Source: Theocolax elegans
Taxonomy: Eukaryota > Arthropoda > Insecta > Hymenoptera > Cerocephalidae
Assembly (NCBI GenBank): GCA_026168455.1
Contig: CM047429.1
Location: forward strand, 40,222,066-40,286,065
Direction: 5' to 3'
Length of the DNA: 64,000 nucleotides
Below are positions 48,086-57,032 of this stretch, piece after piece. A program made the position numbers and the translations under genes. Numbering within the stretch: position 1 is the stretch's first letter; every line of letters starts with the position of its first letter. The notes under the pieces are model-generated. The model was not told where the DNA came from. It made no database searches and saw only the letters and a list, made by a program, of their open reading frames with translations.

Positions 48086-49289
48086 ACGAGCCAGAATATG
48101 TAAATATTCTTAATCATCAGTCAATGGTGTGCCACAATTCGTAGCTTTTACGCACAAATGAATGAGTATAAATAATTTAATTCTGGAAACTGTCAGCTCT
48201 AAGCTACATTAATTAATTATCTTTCAAATGAACTCTTTTATTTAAAATTATATTTTACATGTATGTATTGAATATATATGGGTAATTACTGATCTGACTA
48301 AAATTTTAAAATGCACCAAATTTTTGGTAAAGTCTAGAAAAATGCAATTTTCTTATATTTTTCAAGGTTTACTCAGCGAAATATTGTTAGAATAACTTGA
48401 AACTTTATAAAATGATAGATAATTACATAACGGAGGACAATTTTTTTTTAATCATTATTATAAGTAAATTAGTTGTTTTTTCGTCTGCTATTTTGTGGCG
48501 CGAAATTTGAATTTTTAATTGAGTATGATATCCCCTTAAGTGTTTAATATACTAAAATTTTCCTCAATATCTAATATACTTCTAGATCAAGTGATTTATT
48601 TAACCTTCGTAGAAGTATATGCTAGGTTTACTTGTGTCAGTTTCCTATAACTGTTTTGCTCATTGCTTAACTTAATAGCTTTATTAAAAAATCTCACGTG
48701 AGATCTCACACCAAAATTTCATCTAACTTTTCAATCGGAACGCTTCTGAAATTCCCCAAATAATAAGAAATCAATTCTGACTATAGCGAGTCACTTTCTA
48801 AGTGATAAGACCCTCTAGATAAACTCAAAAATCAAGGTTTTAAAGCGTTGAAGGCATATTTTCGATCGTTATAAATTTCTCAAAACTCGGTAATAGATAT
48901 CTTATTATTTAGAAAGTTTAAGCAGCGTTCTCATTGAAAAGTTAGCTAATCAATTTCGTTGATAAAATTATATAAATTATTAAGAAATATTTATTTACTT
49001 TATTGATATAGTGACTGATTTAAAATTCTGATAATGGAAAATTAAAATAGACCTTATTCAATAAAGTAGGTTTAATATTGTGAGATTAGGAGATAAATTG
49101 AGAAATTAAGTTAAAATAATCGTAAATATAATTTATTATGTATTTTTAGGCACGATTGTTTCACGAAAGTGTCTTATATTTTTATCATCGCAAAATATGT
49201 GAAACCTCAAAACAGTATATATTTTGACATAAAAATAAAATTTATGCAACTTATAACTCATCCAAACCTATCCCTAAAATGTATGTATG
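48086..49289. other. Centre of the inverted pair: AT-rich, with MITE relic
   Basis: No gene. 48685-48960 is a diverged partial copy of the CCCTAACAC MITE (AAAATCTCACGTGAGATCTC, GTGAGTC-like and TTAAGCAGCG boxes in the same order). The remainder is AT-rich with no recognised feature. Confidence 0.5.
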
Positions 49290-49564
49290 TGTTGGAGTGG
49301 TGGATTAAATAAATACTTGAGGTTTAATGTTAAGAAAGATATAATTAATAAGGTATATAAATACACACGGCAATAGCCGTAGTCGGCGACATGCTTACAT
49401 CGGAGTCTGAACGTAGAGAGTGAAGAGTATAGTACATAATAGGCGCTTAGAGTATAGACGCGAGACATGCGCGGTACGCTTGCTCTCGCGTGAGCTTGTA
49501 TGACTGCACAAAATCGTTGTATACCAATAGATGGCGCGACGTGTACCATTTACATATTATAACA
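49290..49564 (-). mobile_element. Ty1/copia 3' LTR (275 bp)
   Basis: On the minus strand it begins TGTTATAATATGTAAATGG and ends CACTCCAACA, with TGTT...AACA termini, directly after a purine-rich tract (AAATTTAGGAGGCG) that serves as polypurine tract. A 91-codon frame across it is LTR sequence, not a gene. Confidence 0.7.
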
Positions 49565-49580
49565 CGCCTCCTAAATTTTA

Positions 49581-49907
49581 TTATCGTAATTTCATACAAA
49601 CATTATCTATTTTTCGCGATTTATAACAATCTTTTTCATAATTTTCATTTATGAAATGATATTGCGCTTCAATGTGCTTCGAGTTTTTTGTAAAATTTCC
49701 GAATTTAGCAATCGCAATTGCTCCTGAGTTATCCTCGTACATGTTAATTGGTTTGTCGAATTTTACATCAAATGATTCACTTAACAAGTTTATAACAAAC
49801 AGTACTTCTGTTATTGATTCTGACATAGCAGTGTATTCTTGTGTGTTGTTATAATTATAGAAGTCTGCGTTCCTATTTTCAGCTGTATCGCTCATAAATT
49901 GCTTCAT
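49581..49907 (-). pseudogene. Ty1/copia RNase H end fragment
   Basis: The 108-codon minus frame has the C-terminal RNase H signature of copia elements: a TQEYTAMSESITEVLF block, MYEDNSGAIAIAK and SKHIEAQYHFI. It is followed by the polypurine tract and LTR. Upstream it is truncated at the junction with the DUF4218 right arm, where the two share CATTTATCGC. Confidence 0.85.
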
Positions 49908-50456
49908 TTATCGCAAAGTGTAGCAAACTCGGGTCCTCTTTGGTCGCATTCAGGTTATTGTTTTGAAAATGAAAACTGTAATATTATTCGACAAATCCAT
50001 GCTGCTAAAGGAGTAGTTCACCAAATTTGCAGAAATTTATCAATGAATCAGAGTCTATTGACTTTAAAAAAACATATTTCCATGCAAGAATCGTCTAAAA
50101 TTGATGAATTTACTGATTATCTTGATTATAAATATACAAAGAATACGTGTAAGCTACTTGATACAAGGTATTTTGGAAAACACTACAAGACACGTAGCGA
50201 ATGGATACGAAAACTTGGTTTGTCGGATGCAAGTCGAAGTTTTAGAAAAATAGTAAACTATTGTTGCTTATATAGATCATTAAGGATTCAAATTTGCAGA
50301 TCCAATAATTCATTCGCAATATCCACCGATGGCAATTACGTCCAACTAATTGATTTCATACTAGACATGCCAAGGGAAAAGGAGTATACATTGTGTCATA
50401 TAGTTGCTACAGAATCTGTTTTAACAATGATAATCTACCATTGCGCAAAGTTATAA
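49900..50456 (+). pseudogene. DUF4218 transposase fragment, right arm
   Basis: The plus-strand copy of the left-arm fragment, with SGPLWSHSGYCFENE, HAAKGVVHQICRNL and the same C-terminus. It differs by a few substitutions (for example W to S before GPLW). It is truncated at its N-terminus by the copia fragment; the apparent 205-codon frame starts inside copia sequence. Confidence 0.75.
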
Positions 50457-51341
50457 ATATTTCTTGCGAACTAACAGCAATTCAAACTAGCAGTATTCAA
50501 GCGATTTGTGTGTATATAACTGTAAATAATAAAAATTATATATGTAGCTTACCAAATTTGAACTTCTATTAATTTGCAATAACTTTGTACATACGTGTAT
50601 ATATACGTGTATATGTTATATAAGATGTCATATGTCAAAATCTCATCTTATATCAAGATCAACAAGCTACTTGAATCTCTTAAATAATAAATATTAATTT
50701 CTGATTCTCGGGAGATGGTTTTTAAATTTACCAATCCCACATAAATAAAAAAACAGGTTTAGAAACGTTTCAGATATTTTTGATTTTTTTAAATTTCTTG
50801 TGAGACCTTACATGCGAAATTATTAAAAATCTAAAATATCTAGAATGCTTTAAAACCTATTATTTTAATTAGTAGGTGGAAAATTTAAAAGACAACTCTC
50901 AAGAGTTTAAAACTAATTTTTTATTATTTGGGAGATTACGCAATGAATAAACTGTTACAAATAAATAAGTTTATTGCTTTGATAAATAACTTTATATTTT
51001 TTTTTACTATTACACTGACTATTTTGTTCCCTCTTACCTCAGAACTTAAATTATATCGTGCATCCGGGTCATAATTTTTTTTATATGCCAAATATATATT
51101 ATCTAAATAAATAATAATATTAAAAATCATATTATTGATTAATTAAATAATACATTCCCTAATTTTTTTAAAATTATGTAATTAAATTATGTAATCAAAT
51201 TATGTAACGAAATTTCTTTACGTAATAAATTGAAACAACTAATTACGTAATTAATTACATACTTCTGTTACATAATAAATTATATGATTCTGTTACGTAA
51301 CTTAATTATAAATTTAAATTACATACCTATTTGCAACAGGG

Positions 51342-51608
51342 GTACCTTCTTTAAATGGAATGTTTATATATAAATACGTACGTATACGTATAAATAATAC
51401 TTCATTAAGCATATACTAAATTGTTTCATGTAAATTATTTTGTACTTTTCATGAATGTTTTTGATGCAACAGTTTTCTCTATATAATTATATTTTCTCTA
51501 TATAGTTATAGATTAACAATTTAAAAATTCATCTGAGTAACTTATGTAAAGCATTGCTTTAATTGTTATTTATAAGTTAAATATATTTGATAAAATGTAT
51601 TTTTTTAG
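51342..51608. other. Intron remainder
   Basis: AT-rich sequence between the inverted pair and exon 2 of the DUF4806-like gene; nothing else recognised. Confidence 0.4.
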
Positions 51609-52378
51609 ATGATTATAACAAAGCCGTATCTGAAATGAAACTTGTAGATGAAGTTAGTGACTTAAGTGATACGGAAAAGCTAAAAAAAACAAGATCAATC
51701 CGAGCAAAAAAGAATATTGACGACGAAATTTATGTGACAGAAAAACGTAATAAAAAATGTGAAAAAATAAGTTTAGCAGATTACGAAACAGACGGAGATA
51801 CTGATATAAATATGTCCGAAAATTATTTATATAAAAATAGTAATATTTTAAAACCTGCATCAAGCATGCTTCATGTTATAAATGTTACTGTAGAGACAAT
51901 TAAGCAGATTAATGGATCAGAAAAATTGCAGTCTGATAACGATTCTAATATGAATAAACCTTCTGCATCTACAAGTAAGTATTTCTTTTTATAAATATAT
52001 TGAAGGCACCATATTGTTAGCCGACTTTAAATAGAAGCAAGATCTCTATTCAACTCGTATTTCTTTTATGTCAGTTTGTTATTCAATATTTCATCCATAA
52101 AAGCCTTGATTGCTTATTCATAAAACTAGATATGATTTGTAACAGGATAATCTAAGTTTTAAACAAATTAATGAGGTGCATTTTAAACTTTTGATCCAAC
52201 CAGTTGAGATGAAATGCTTTATGTATGTTCATATTTATTTCAGCTAGTATTATAAAATTGTTACTGTAATTTTAGTCGTATTATTATAGTTAATATATAG
52301 TAAATATTGTAAAATTAAAAATAAAACAGGCTTGTGTCAGCTAATAATATCTGCATCTCCAAAAAATGTTATTTCTTT

Positions 52379-52620
52379 TAAGGGGGTGCCATACCCAATG
52401 GTTGCCGACCGAGTAAAATAAGGTTATTTTTACTTTTATTGAACGTATTATGCTTTTTTTTGCAAAATCCAAATACAGAAGCCCTATAGATAATGATATA
52501 AATAAGCATTTCTACAAAGTTTTAAGTCAATACATATAGGACACCTTTGAAAAAGTTTGCACCGAAAAATGCGAATGACTAATTTAATATTTATAGGCAC
52601 TTTTGCAGTTTCTACTGAAA
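52379..52620. mobile_element. Terminus of the GGGGGTGCCATA element family (fragment)
   Basis: TTAA then GGGGGTGCCATACCCAATGG, followed by CCGACCGAGT, TGCAAAATCCAAATACAGAAG, TTCTACAAAGTTTTA and GGACACC blocks, which match in order the right end of the 12207-19297 insertion read on its minus strand. The opposite end is not visible, so this is a truncated relative. Confidence 0.7.
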
Positions 52621-53195
52621 GCTGATATAAAAATTACCGAGGATATAAAAAATTGGAATCCAACAAATCCACAAGAAAGTTTATTGGCTATTTTTAGTTA
52701 GTATTTTAAGTCTGATTATTAAAATTTGTAGTTTTACTAATCAAGTTATATTTTTCAATATTATAATTCTTTTAGATGTTTAAAAAAAAATGTTACATGA
52801 AATGCATCATTTATCACAAAAAATAAGTTCTTTCGAAACTAGAATTAATAAAATTGAGAACCGATCAATTGGGGGCAGTGACGTTCGTATATATTATACT
52901 TTGACAGATGAAATGGCAAAATATTTTCCATTAGATAATGAAAATAAGCAAATTGAAGTTTTAGAAAATAAATTAAAATTTGAAAAGATTCTTTAATAAT
53001 GTGGTAAGTTATATATACCTATATTTAATAAACCCATTACTAAATTTTTCGGTAAAAATATGGGTGTCTCTCGGAAGTAGGAATATAAAATTTATGAAAA
53101 TCAAAGCTTAAATATTCATGATAAATAACAACATCTTATATAACAAACTCTTTTAAATTTTTATCCAATCAGTTTAATATATTCTACGCCTCCAT

Positions 53196-53690
53196 CCCTG
53201 GTAGAATTTTAAATATCAAAAATGGGCTTAAAGCTATGAAATGGCTAGTGAAACTGGTCAGGTTCTATCTCAAAATGAAACGCTTTTTCACACCTTTCTT
53301 GACCATTTCTTAGATGGACATAACCTTCATCAAATATGAAACAACTTTTCGGGTAATCCTGTAAAGAAAACTTAAAGCGTGTTGTGAAATTTGATCGGTT
53401 TTACCATTTGTAATAGATACAGACGCTTATTTACGCTATGTAAATAGTACTTTTAAAGATATTTTAACGTTTATCATTTTTTCTCTCAAATTGAGCCAAA
53501 TCATTTTTAGGAGCTTGTTCATAGCTATTATTCCTTGCTAAAATGGCCCATTTTTCTTAGTCTACTTAAAATTCCAAAAGTATTTTTGATGTTCAGAAAA
53601 GTTTTGTAAATTGGAATGAAAACCATGAAATGGGCAGGAAAGGTTCGAAAAAGCGTTTCATCGCTGTATACGACCTGGCCAATCGTCCTA
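53196..53690. mobile_element. Foldback relic with CCCTGGTAGAA terminus
   Basis: Starts CCCTGGTAGAATTTTAAATA, the terminus of the element at 14287. An imperfect inverted repeat pairs GATGAAACGCTTTTTC-type sequence near 53275-53315 with its complement near 53630-53670. The right terminus was not identified. Confidence 0.45.
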
Positions 53691-53728
53691 GTTAGTTTAT
53701 AGATTGACATGAGAACGCTACTCAGTAA

Positions 53729-54127
53729 ATGGCTACAAAATTTTTGTTAATTCCACTAGGGATCTCTCATTCTGAATCACCTCTCACACACGATCAAGTA
53801 CAACCTCTTATATTTAACTTCACTCCCGTTACACCTTACATCATAAAAGCCATTGATGACAATGGCATCTCTGTTGGTATGTTAAATCTCCTTGGTCTCC
53901 AAATCTTGCAAGATCTTGTCTCCATATTTAACCTCTCCTTATCATCAGGTTTGTACCCAGAAGCTTGAAAAAGAACACTGCATTTGCCCCTTACAAAGTC
54001 GAGCAGATTGGAATCATCGTATGACACTAGGCCCATAGCAAATCTCTGCGAAGTCTTGAAGATTTTCGAGAAACTGGTACATGAACTCTCTGAGTATGTT
54101 ACTGAAAATAATTTAATTAGTGAAGGC
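53729..54127 (+). pseudogene. Jockey-like LINE reverse transcriptase N-terminal fragment
   Basis: A plus-strand frame with YIIKAI..., IFNLSLSSGLYPEA, and after one in-frame TGA (53966-53968, at a position usually Trp) LPLTKSSR, TRPIANLCEVLKIFEKLVHE and NNLIS: the first conserved RT blocks of Jockey-group LINEs. It breaks off before the catalytic blocks. It could belong to the same family as the 4841-6030 fragment, which stops just before this region. Confidence 0.75.
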
Positions 54128-55235
54128 ATAATACACAGTTGGCACTTCTTGGTGTCTTGGCTCCTTGAACGCTCTACTTCGTCGTACGATCGTCGCGAAT
54201 ATCGAGCCTTGCGATTGGTTCCTTATTTCAGGAAGGGCCAATTATTAAGTCCGTTATCCTCTGACCCTTTCGTTCTCGCATCCTCTTCTCTCTTTCAACC
54301 GTTACTTTTATTTTTTTGGGGAGTTATTTACCATTAACTTTTCCCCGAATTGAAATAAGCAACAAAATATAGTACATTACTTAACTAGTGAGCAAAATAG
54401 GTTATTCCGACACAAGTCGATTTTGTCACTCGAATGTTGCGAGGGTGAGAAAAAAGACGAGTGGGACGACCTTTGCTCACTAATTATGTGTAAAATTTTT
54501 CTGACATTGTGAGAGAAATTCGACATTAAGAAGAATGAAAATTCCTTTTTCTTTATGAAACGCACAAAAAAGTTAGTTATTTAACTTATTTTATAAAATA
54601 AAATTTTATTAACAAATATTTGTTTATTATTTATTTGTTTACTATTATTATTAAGAAATTATATTAATAAATTATTTTAAAGAAAACAATTAAATGATTA
54701 TTTTAAAATTTAATCATTTTATCTTTACGTGAGCAAGATACTACATTCCTCCACTATGAAAAGTATTATGCTTACTAGTGAAGGAATGTGGTATTTTGCC
54801 TACGCAAAACAGGTTCGGAAAATCGAATTTTGATCACCGCGTTAGGAAAAAAATAGTTTTATGAGACAATTCTGTTTGTCACAGAATAATTTTCGGTAAT
54901 ATTATCGTTGGACAATTCACTTAAAGCATGCAAATTCCCAATCCCTGGTGTTTTTGATTGTTTTTGTTATATAATGCAATGAGTGAACGAAATATTTGCC
55001 TGAGATGAGTGTATATGGAACAATATATTATATTGTCATATGTTGTATTATTAACAAATTTTATTTCTCTTATTCAAGGGGAATTGCCAGCCTCATCATC
55101 GATTGGGACCAGCAAATAATTCTCAGCAAATTGACCTATATGCATATAGAAATTGTGAATTATATGCATCTAGTAATTGTGGGTAACTTACGTAATAAAT
55201 TGATAATGTAAATCCATATATATATCGCAATATTA
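54128..55235. other. Unassigned
   Basis: No domain in the short frames. 54370-54480 and 54720-54800 share TGAGCAAAAT/GTGAGCAAGAT-like words; CCCTGGTGTTTTTGA near 54945 resembles the CCCTGGT termini elsewhere. A (TA)n tract lies at about 55240-55268. Confidence 0.35.
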
Positions 55236-55237
55236 CT

Positions 55238-55272
<35 letters not shown>

Positions 55273-55634
55273 GCAATTATAACATCTTTTAACAATGTAA
55301 AGTCTTCAATTTCTAAGGAGTACGCAATCACTCTTACATAAAAATCTTTTTTAATCCAATTATGTGGCTGAAAACATATCCACCTTAGTACAGATTTAAT
55401 TAAACGAGCCCTGTCTCTTTTGACTAAACAAGGGGGTAAAGTCATTGAAAGATTCATTGCATAATTAAAGCTTTTAATTAGGTACTCATTGTACGAACAT
55501 TTATTAAAACTCAAACAAATAGCATTGAGGAGAGCGAAGGAGCAGTCTACTATCACTTGTTTTGGTGCAGGTGCTCCACTCTGTAGCCAAGCATTTAACC
55601 AAGAAAATACATATATGTATGTATTATCGGTCAC
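55236..55634 (-). pseudogene. MULE-type transposase-derived fragment
   Basis: The 132-codon minus frame contains WLNAWLQSGAPAPKQVIVDCSFALLNAI and, further on, LPPCLVKRDRARLIKSVLRW. This pattern (a GAP.PK.V..D.S.ALLNA block, then a PPC.VR.D.A..IK block) is familiar from transposase-like proteins repeated in insect genomes; MULE affinity is my inference. The last residues are (TA)n translation and the first residues belong to the adjacent array, so only about 110 codons are real. Confidence 0.45.
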
Positions 55635-55740
55635 ACCGAACTAAATAAATTACTTTTAGAATAAAGTAGGCTCATTGTACTCTTTGTCCACTATGGTTGG
55701 TGGAATTTCCCAGAGCACGGCCTTTATTAAAAACAATTAA

Positions 55741-55809
55741 AGGCGTTTCGTCCTCGATCTCCAGCTTGGACTCCTCAGTAAGGAACTGGAGATCTTACCT
55801 TAGACGCCT
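55741..55809 (-). ncRNA. Hammerhead ribozyme, copy 1
   Basis: Read on the minus strand from 55809: AGGCGUC, then UAAGG, a 14-nt loop, CCUUA, core CUGAGGA, GUCC, a 14-nt loop, GGAC, core GAAA, CGCCU. Stem III is AGGCG/CGCCU plus U16.1-A15.1, stem I is UAAGG/CCUUA, stem II is GUCC/GGAC, all perfect, with the conserved 10.1-11.1 G-C pair. The cleavage triplet is GUC, so the cut is expected after C17 at 55803. Core rule C3UGANGA9 and G12AAA fully met. Stem III is the open stem, so topology is type III. Loop I holds GAUCUCCAG and loop II CUGGAGAUC, nine bases that can pair as a loop-loop contact. Confidence 0.92.
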
Positions 55810-56132
55810 GTCGCAAGATGAACCGCGACGCCAGCAAGATGTTCTGCGGCTATATATATAGAAAAGAGACGACGATCTCTACAACGAGTGTAGAGATATA
55901 GTCGTCTCCATCTGGTGGTGGGAAAAACCACCAGCCAGAGTGCGACGTATGCGACCTAGTCGCCGGTTATTTGAAAAATGAATCTATCGTTCGTAAATTT
56001 CTATATATGTATGTATTATCGGTCACACCGAACTAAATAAATTACTTTTAGAATAAAGTAGGCTCATTGTACTCTTTGTCCACTATGGTTGGTGGAATTT
56101 CCCAGAGCACGGCCTTTATTAAAAACAATTAA

Positions 56133-56201
56133 AGGCGTTTCGTCCTCGATCTCCAGCTTGGACTCCTCAGTAAGGAACTGGAGATCTTACCTTAGACGCC
56201 T
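56133..56201 (-). ncRNA. Hammerhead ribozyme, copy 2
   Basis: Identical 69-nt sequence, 392 bp from copy 1. Expected cleavage after the C at 56195 (minus strand). Confidence 0.92.
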
Positions 56202-56524
56202 GTCGCAAGATGAACCGCGACGCCAGCAAGATGTTCTGCGGCTATATATATAGAAAAGAGACGACGATCTCTACAACGAGTGTAGAGATATAGTCGTCTC
56301 CATCTGGTGGTGGGAAAAACCACCAGCCAGAGTGCGACGTATGCGACCTAGTCGCCGGTTATTTGAAAAATGAATCTATCGTTCGTAAATTTCTATATAT
56401 GTATGTATTATCGGTCACACCGAACTAAATAAATTACTTTTAGAATAAAGTAGGCTCATTGTACTCTTTGTCCACTATGGTTGGTGGAATTTCCCAGAGC
56501 ACGGCCTTTATTAAAAACAATTAA

Positions 56525-56593
56525 AGGCGTTTCGTCCTCGATCTCCAGCTTGGACTCCTCAGTAAGGAACTGGAGATCTTACCTTAGACGCCT
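56525..56593 (-). ncRNA. Hammerhead ribozyme, copy 3
   Basis: Identical 69-nt sequence, 392 bp from copy 2. Expected cleavage after the C at 56587 (minus strand). The partial fourth unit ends before its ribozyme. Confidence 0.92.
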
Positions 56594-56854
56594 GTCGCAA
56601 GATGAACCGCGACGCCAGCAAGATGTTCTGCGGCTATATATATAGAAAAGAGACGACGATCTCTACAACGAGTGTAGAGATATAGTCGTCTCCATCTGGT
56701 GGTGGGAAAAACCACCAGCCAGAGTGCGACGTATGCGACCTAGTCGCCGGTTATTTGAAAAATGAATCTATCGTTCGTAAATTTCTATATATGTATGTAT
56801 TATCGGTCACACCGAACTAAATAAATTACTTTTAGAATAAAGTAGGCTCATTGT

Positions 56855-57032
56855 TATTATTTATTATAATTATAATTTTTTTGTGTGCATATTATATAAT
56901 TAATACTGATTGTTTTGAGTAGTACTTAGTAAAAATAAATTTTTTTTCTCTCCTTTTACGTGAGTATCGAGCTAAGCAATTTAAATAAGAGCTATTACTT
57001 TAAAACAAAACATTGTTATTGAGCCCATCAAA
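56855..57032 (+). other. Leader upstream of gypsy gag
   Basis: AT-rich 178 bp between the ribozyme array and the gag start. I find no convincing primer binding site or LTR end, so the 5' LTR may be missing or be outside recognisable range. Confidence 0.4.

Larger units (their letters stand above)
46538..51341. mobile_element. 4.8-kb inverted pair of EnSpm-like fragments
   Basis: The left arm (46538 to about 47965) and right arm (about 49900-51341) are inverted copies of one another over ~1.43 kb at high identity. Outer ends are CCCTGTTGCAAATA and its complement, with GT just outside on both sides (2-bp duplication). Subterminal regions are full of ATTACGTAAT, GTTACGTAAC and TTATGTAAC words in both orientations. 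Each arm encodes the DUF4218 part of a transposase. The centre holds unrelated AT-rich DNA, a MITE relic and a copia fragment. The whole lies within the first intron of the DUF4806-like gene. Confidence 0.75.
46185..53003 (+). pseudogene. Decayed DUF4806-like gene, exons spread over 6.8 kb
   Basis: Exon 1 (46185-46381) encodes an N-terminal domain with a VIPTRWL segment and, after a one-base frame change near 46258, YWPPYKDQTKCIKAI and WELYPIKRFIKYC; donor GTAAAT follows. Exon 2 (51609-51974; acceptor TTTTTTAG, donor GTAAGT) begins DDYNKAVSEMKLVDEVSDL and joins exon 1 in compatible phase. A possible exon lies at about 52608-52697. A last exon at about 52783-53003 has a heptad-rich stretch followed by YFPLDNENKQIEVLENKLKFEK, the start of a DUF4806-like domain, then a frame change. 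The pattern is familiar from insect proteins; the frame changes make it a pseudogene or an unpolished gene. Confidence 0.5.
55611..56854 (-). mobile_element. Tandem array of 392-bp hammerhead-ribozyme units (retrozyme-like)
   Basis: GTATTATCGGTCACACCG recurs at 55621, 56013, 56405 and 56797: exactly 392 bp each time, giving three full units and about 65 bp of a fourth, with no differences that I can see. Each full unit encodes a complete minus-strand hammerhead. Further strong hairpins per unit: GAGACGAC...GTCGTCTC with an inner CTCTACA/TGTAGAG stem (about 55866-55909), and CTGGTGGT/ACCACCAG (about 55911-55937). No protein frame. Tandem units, small size, ribozyme and high secondary structure match retrozymes, non-autonomous retroelements that spread through self-cleaved circular RNAs. 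The array abuts the MULE-like fragment on one side and the leader of a gypsy element on the other. Confidence 0.85.
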
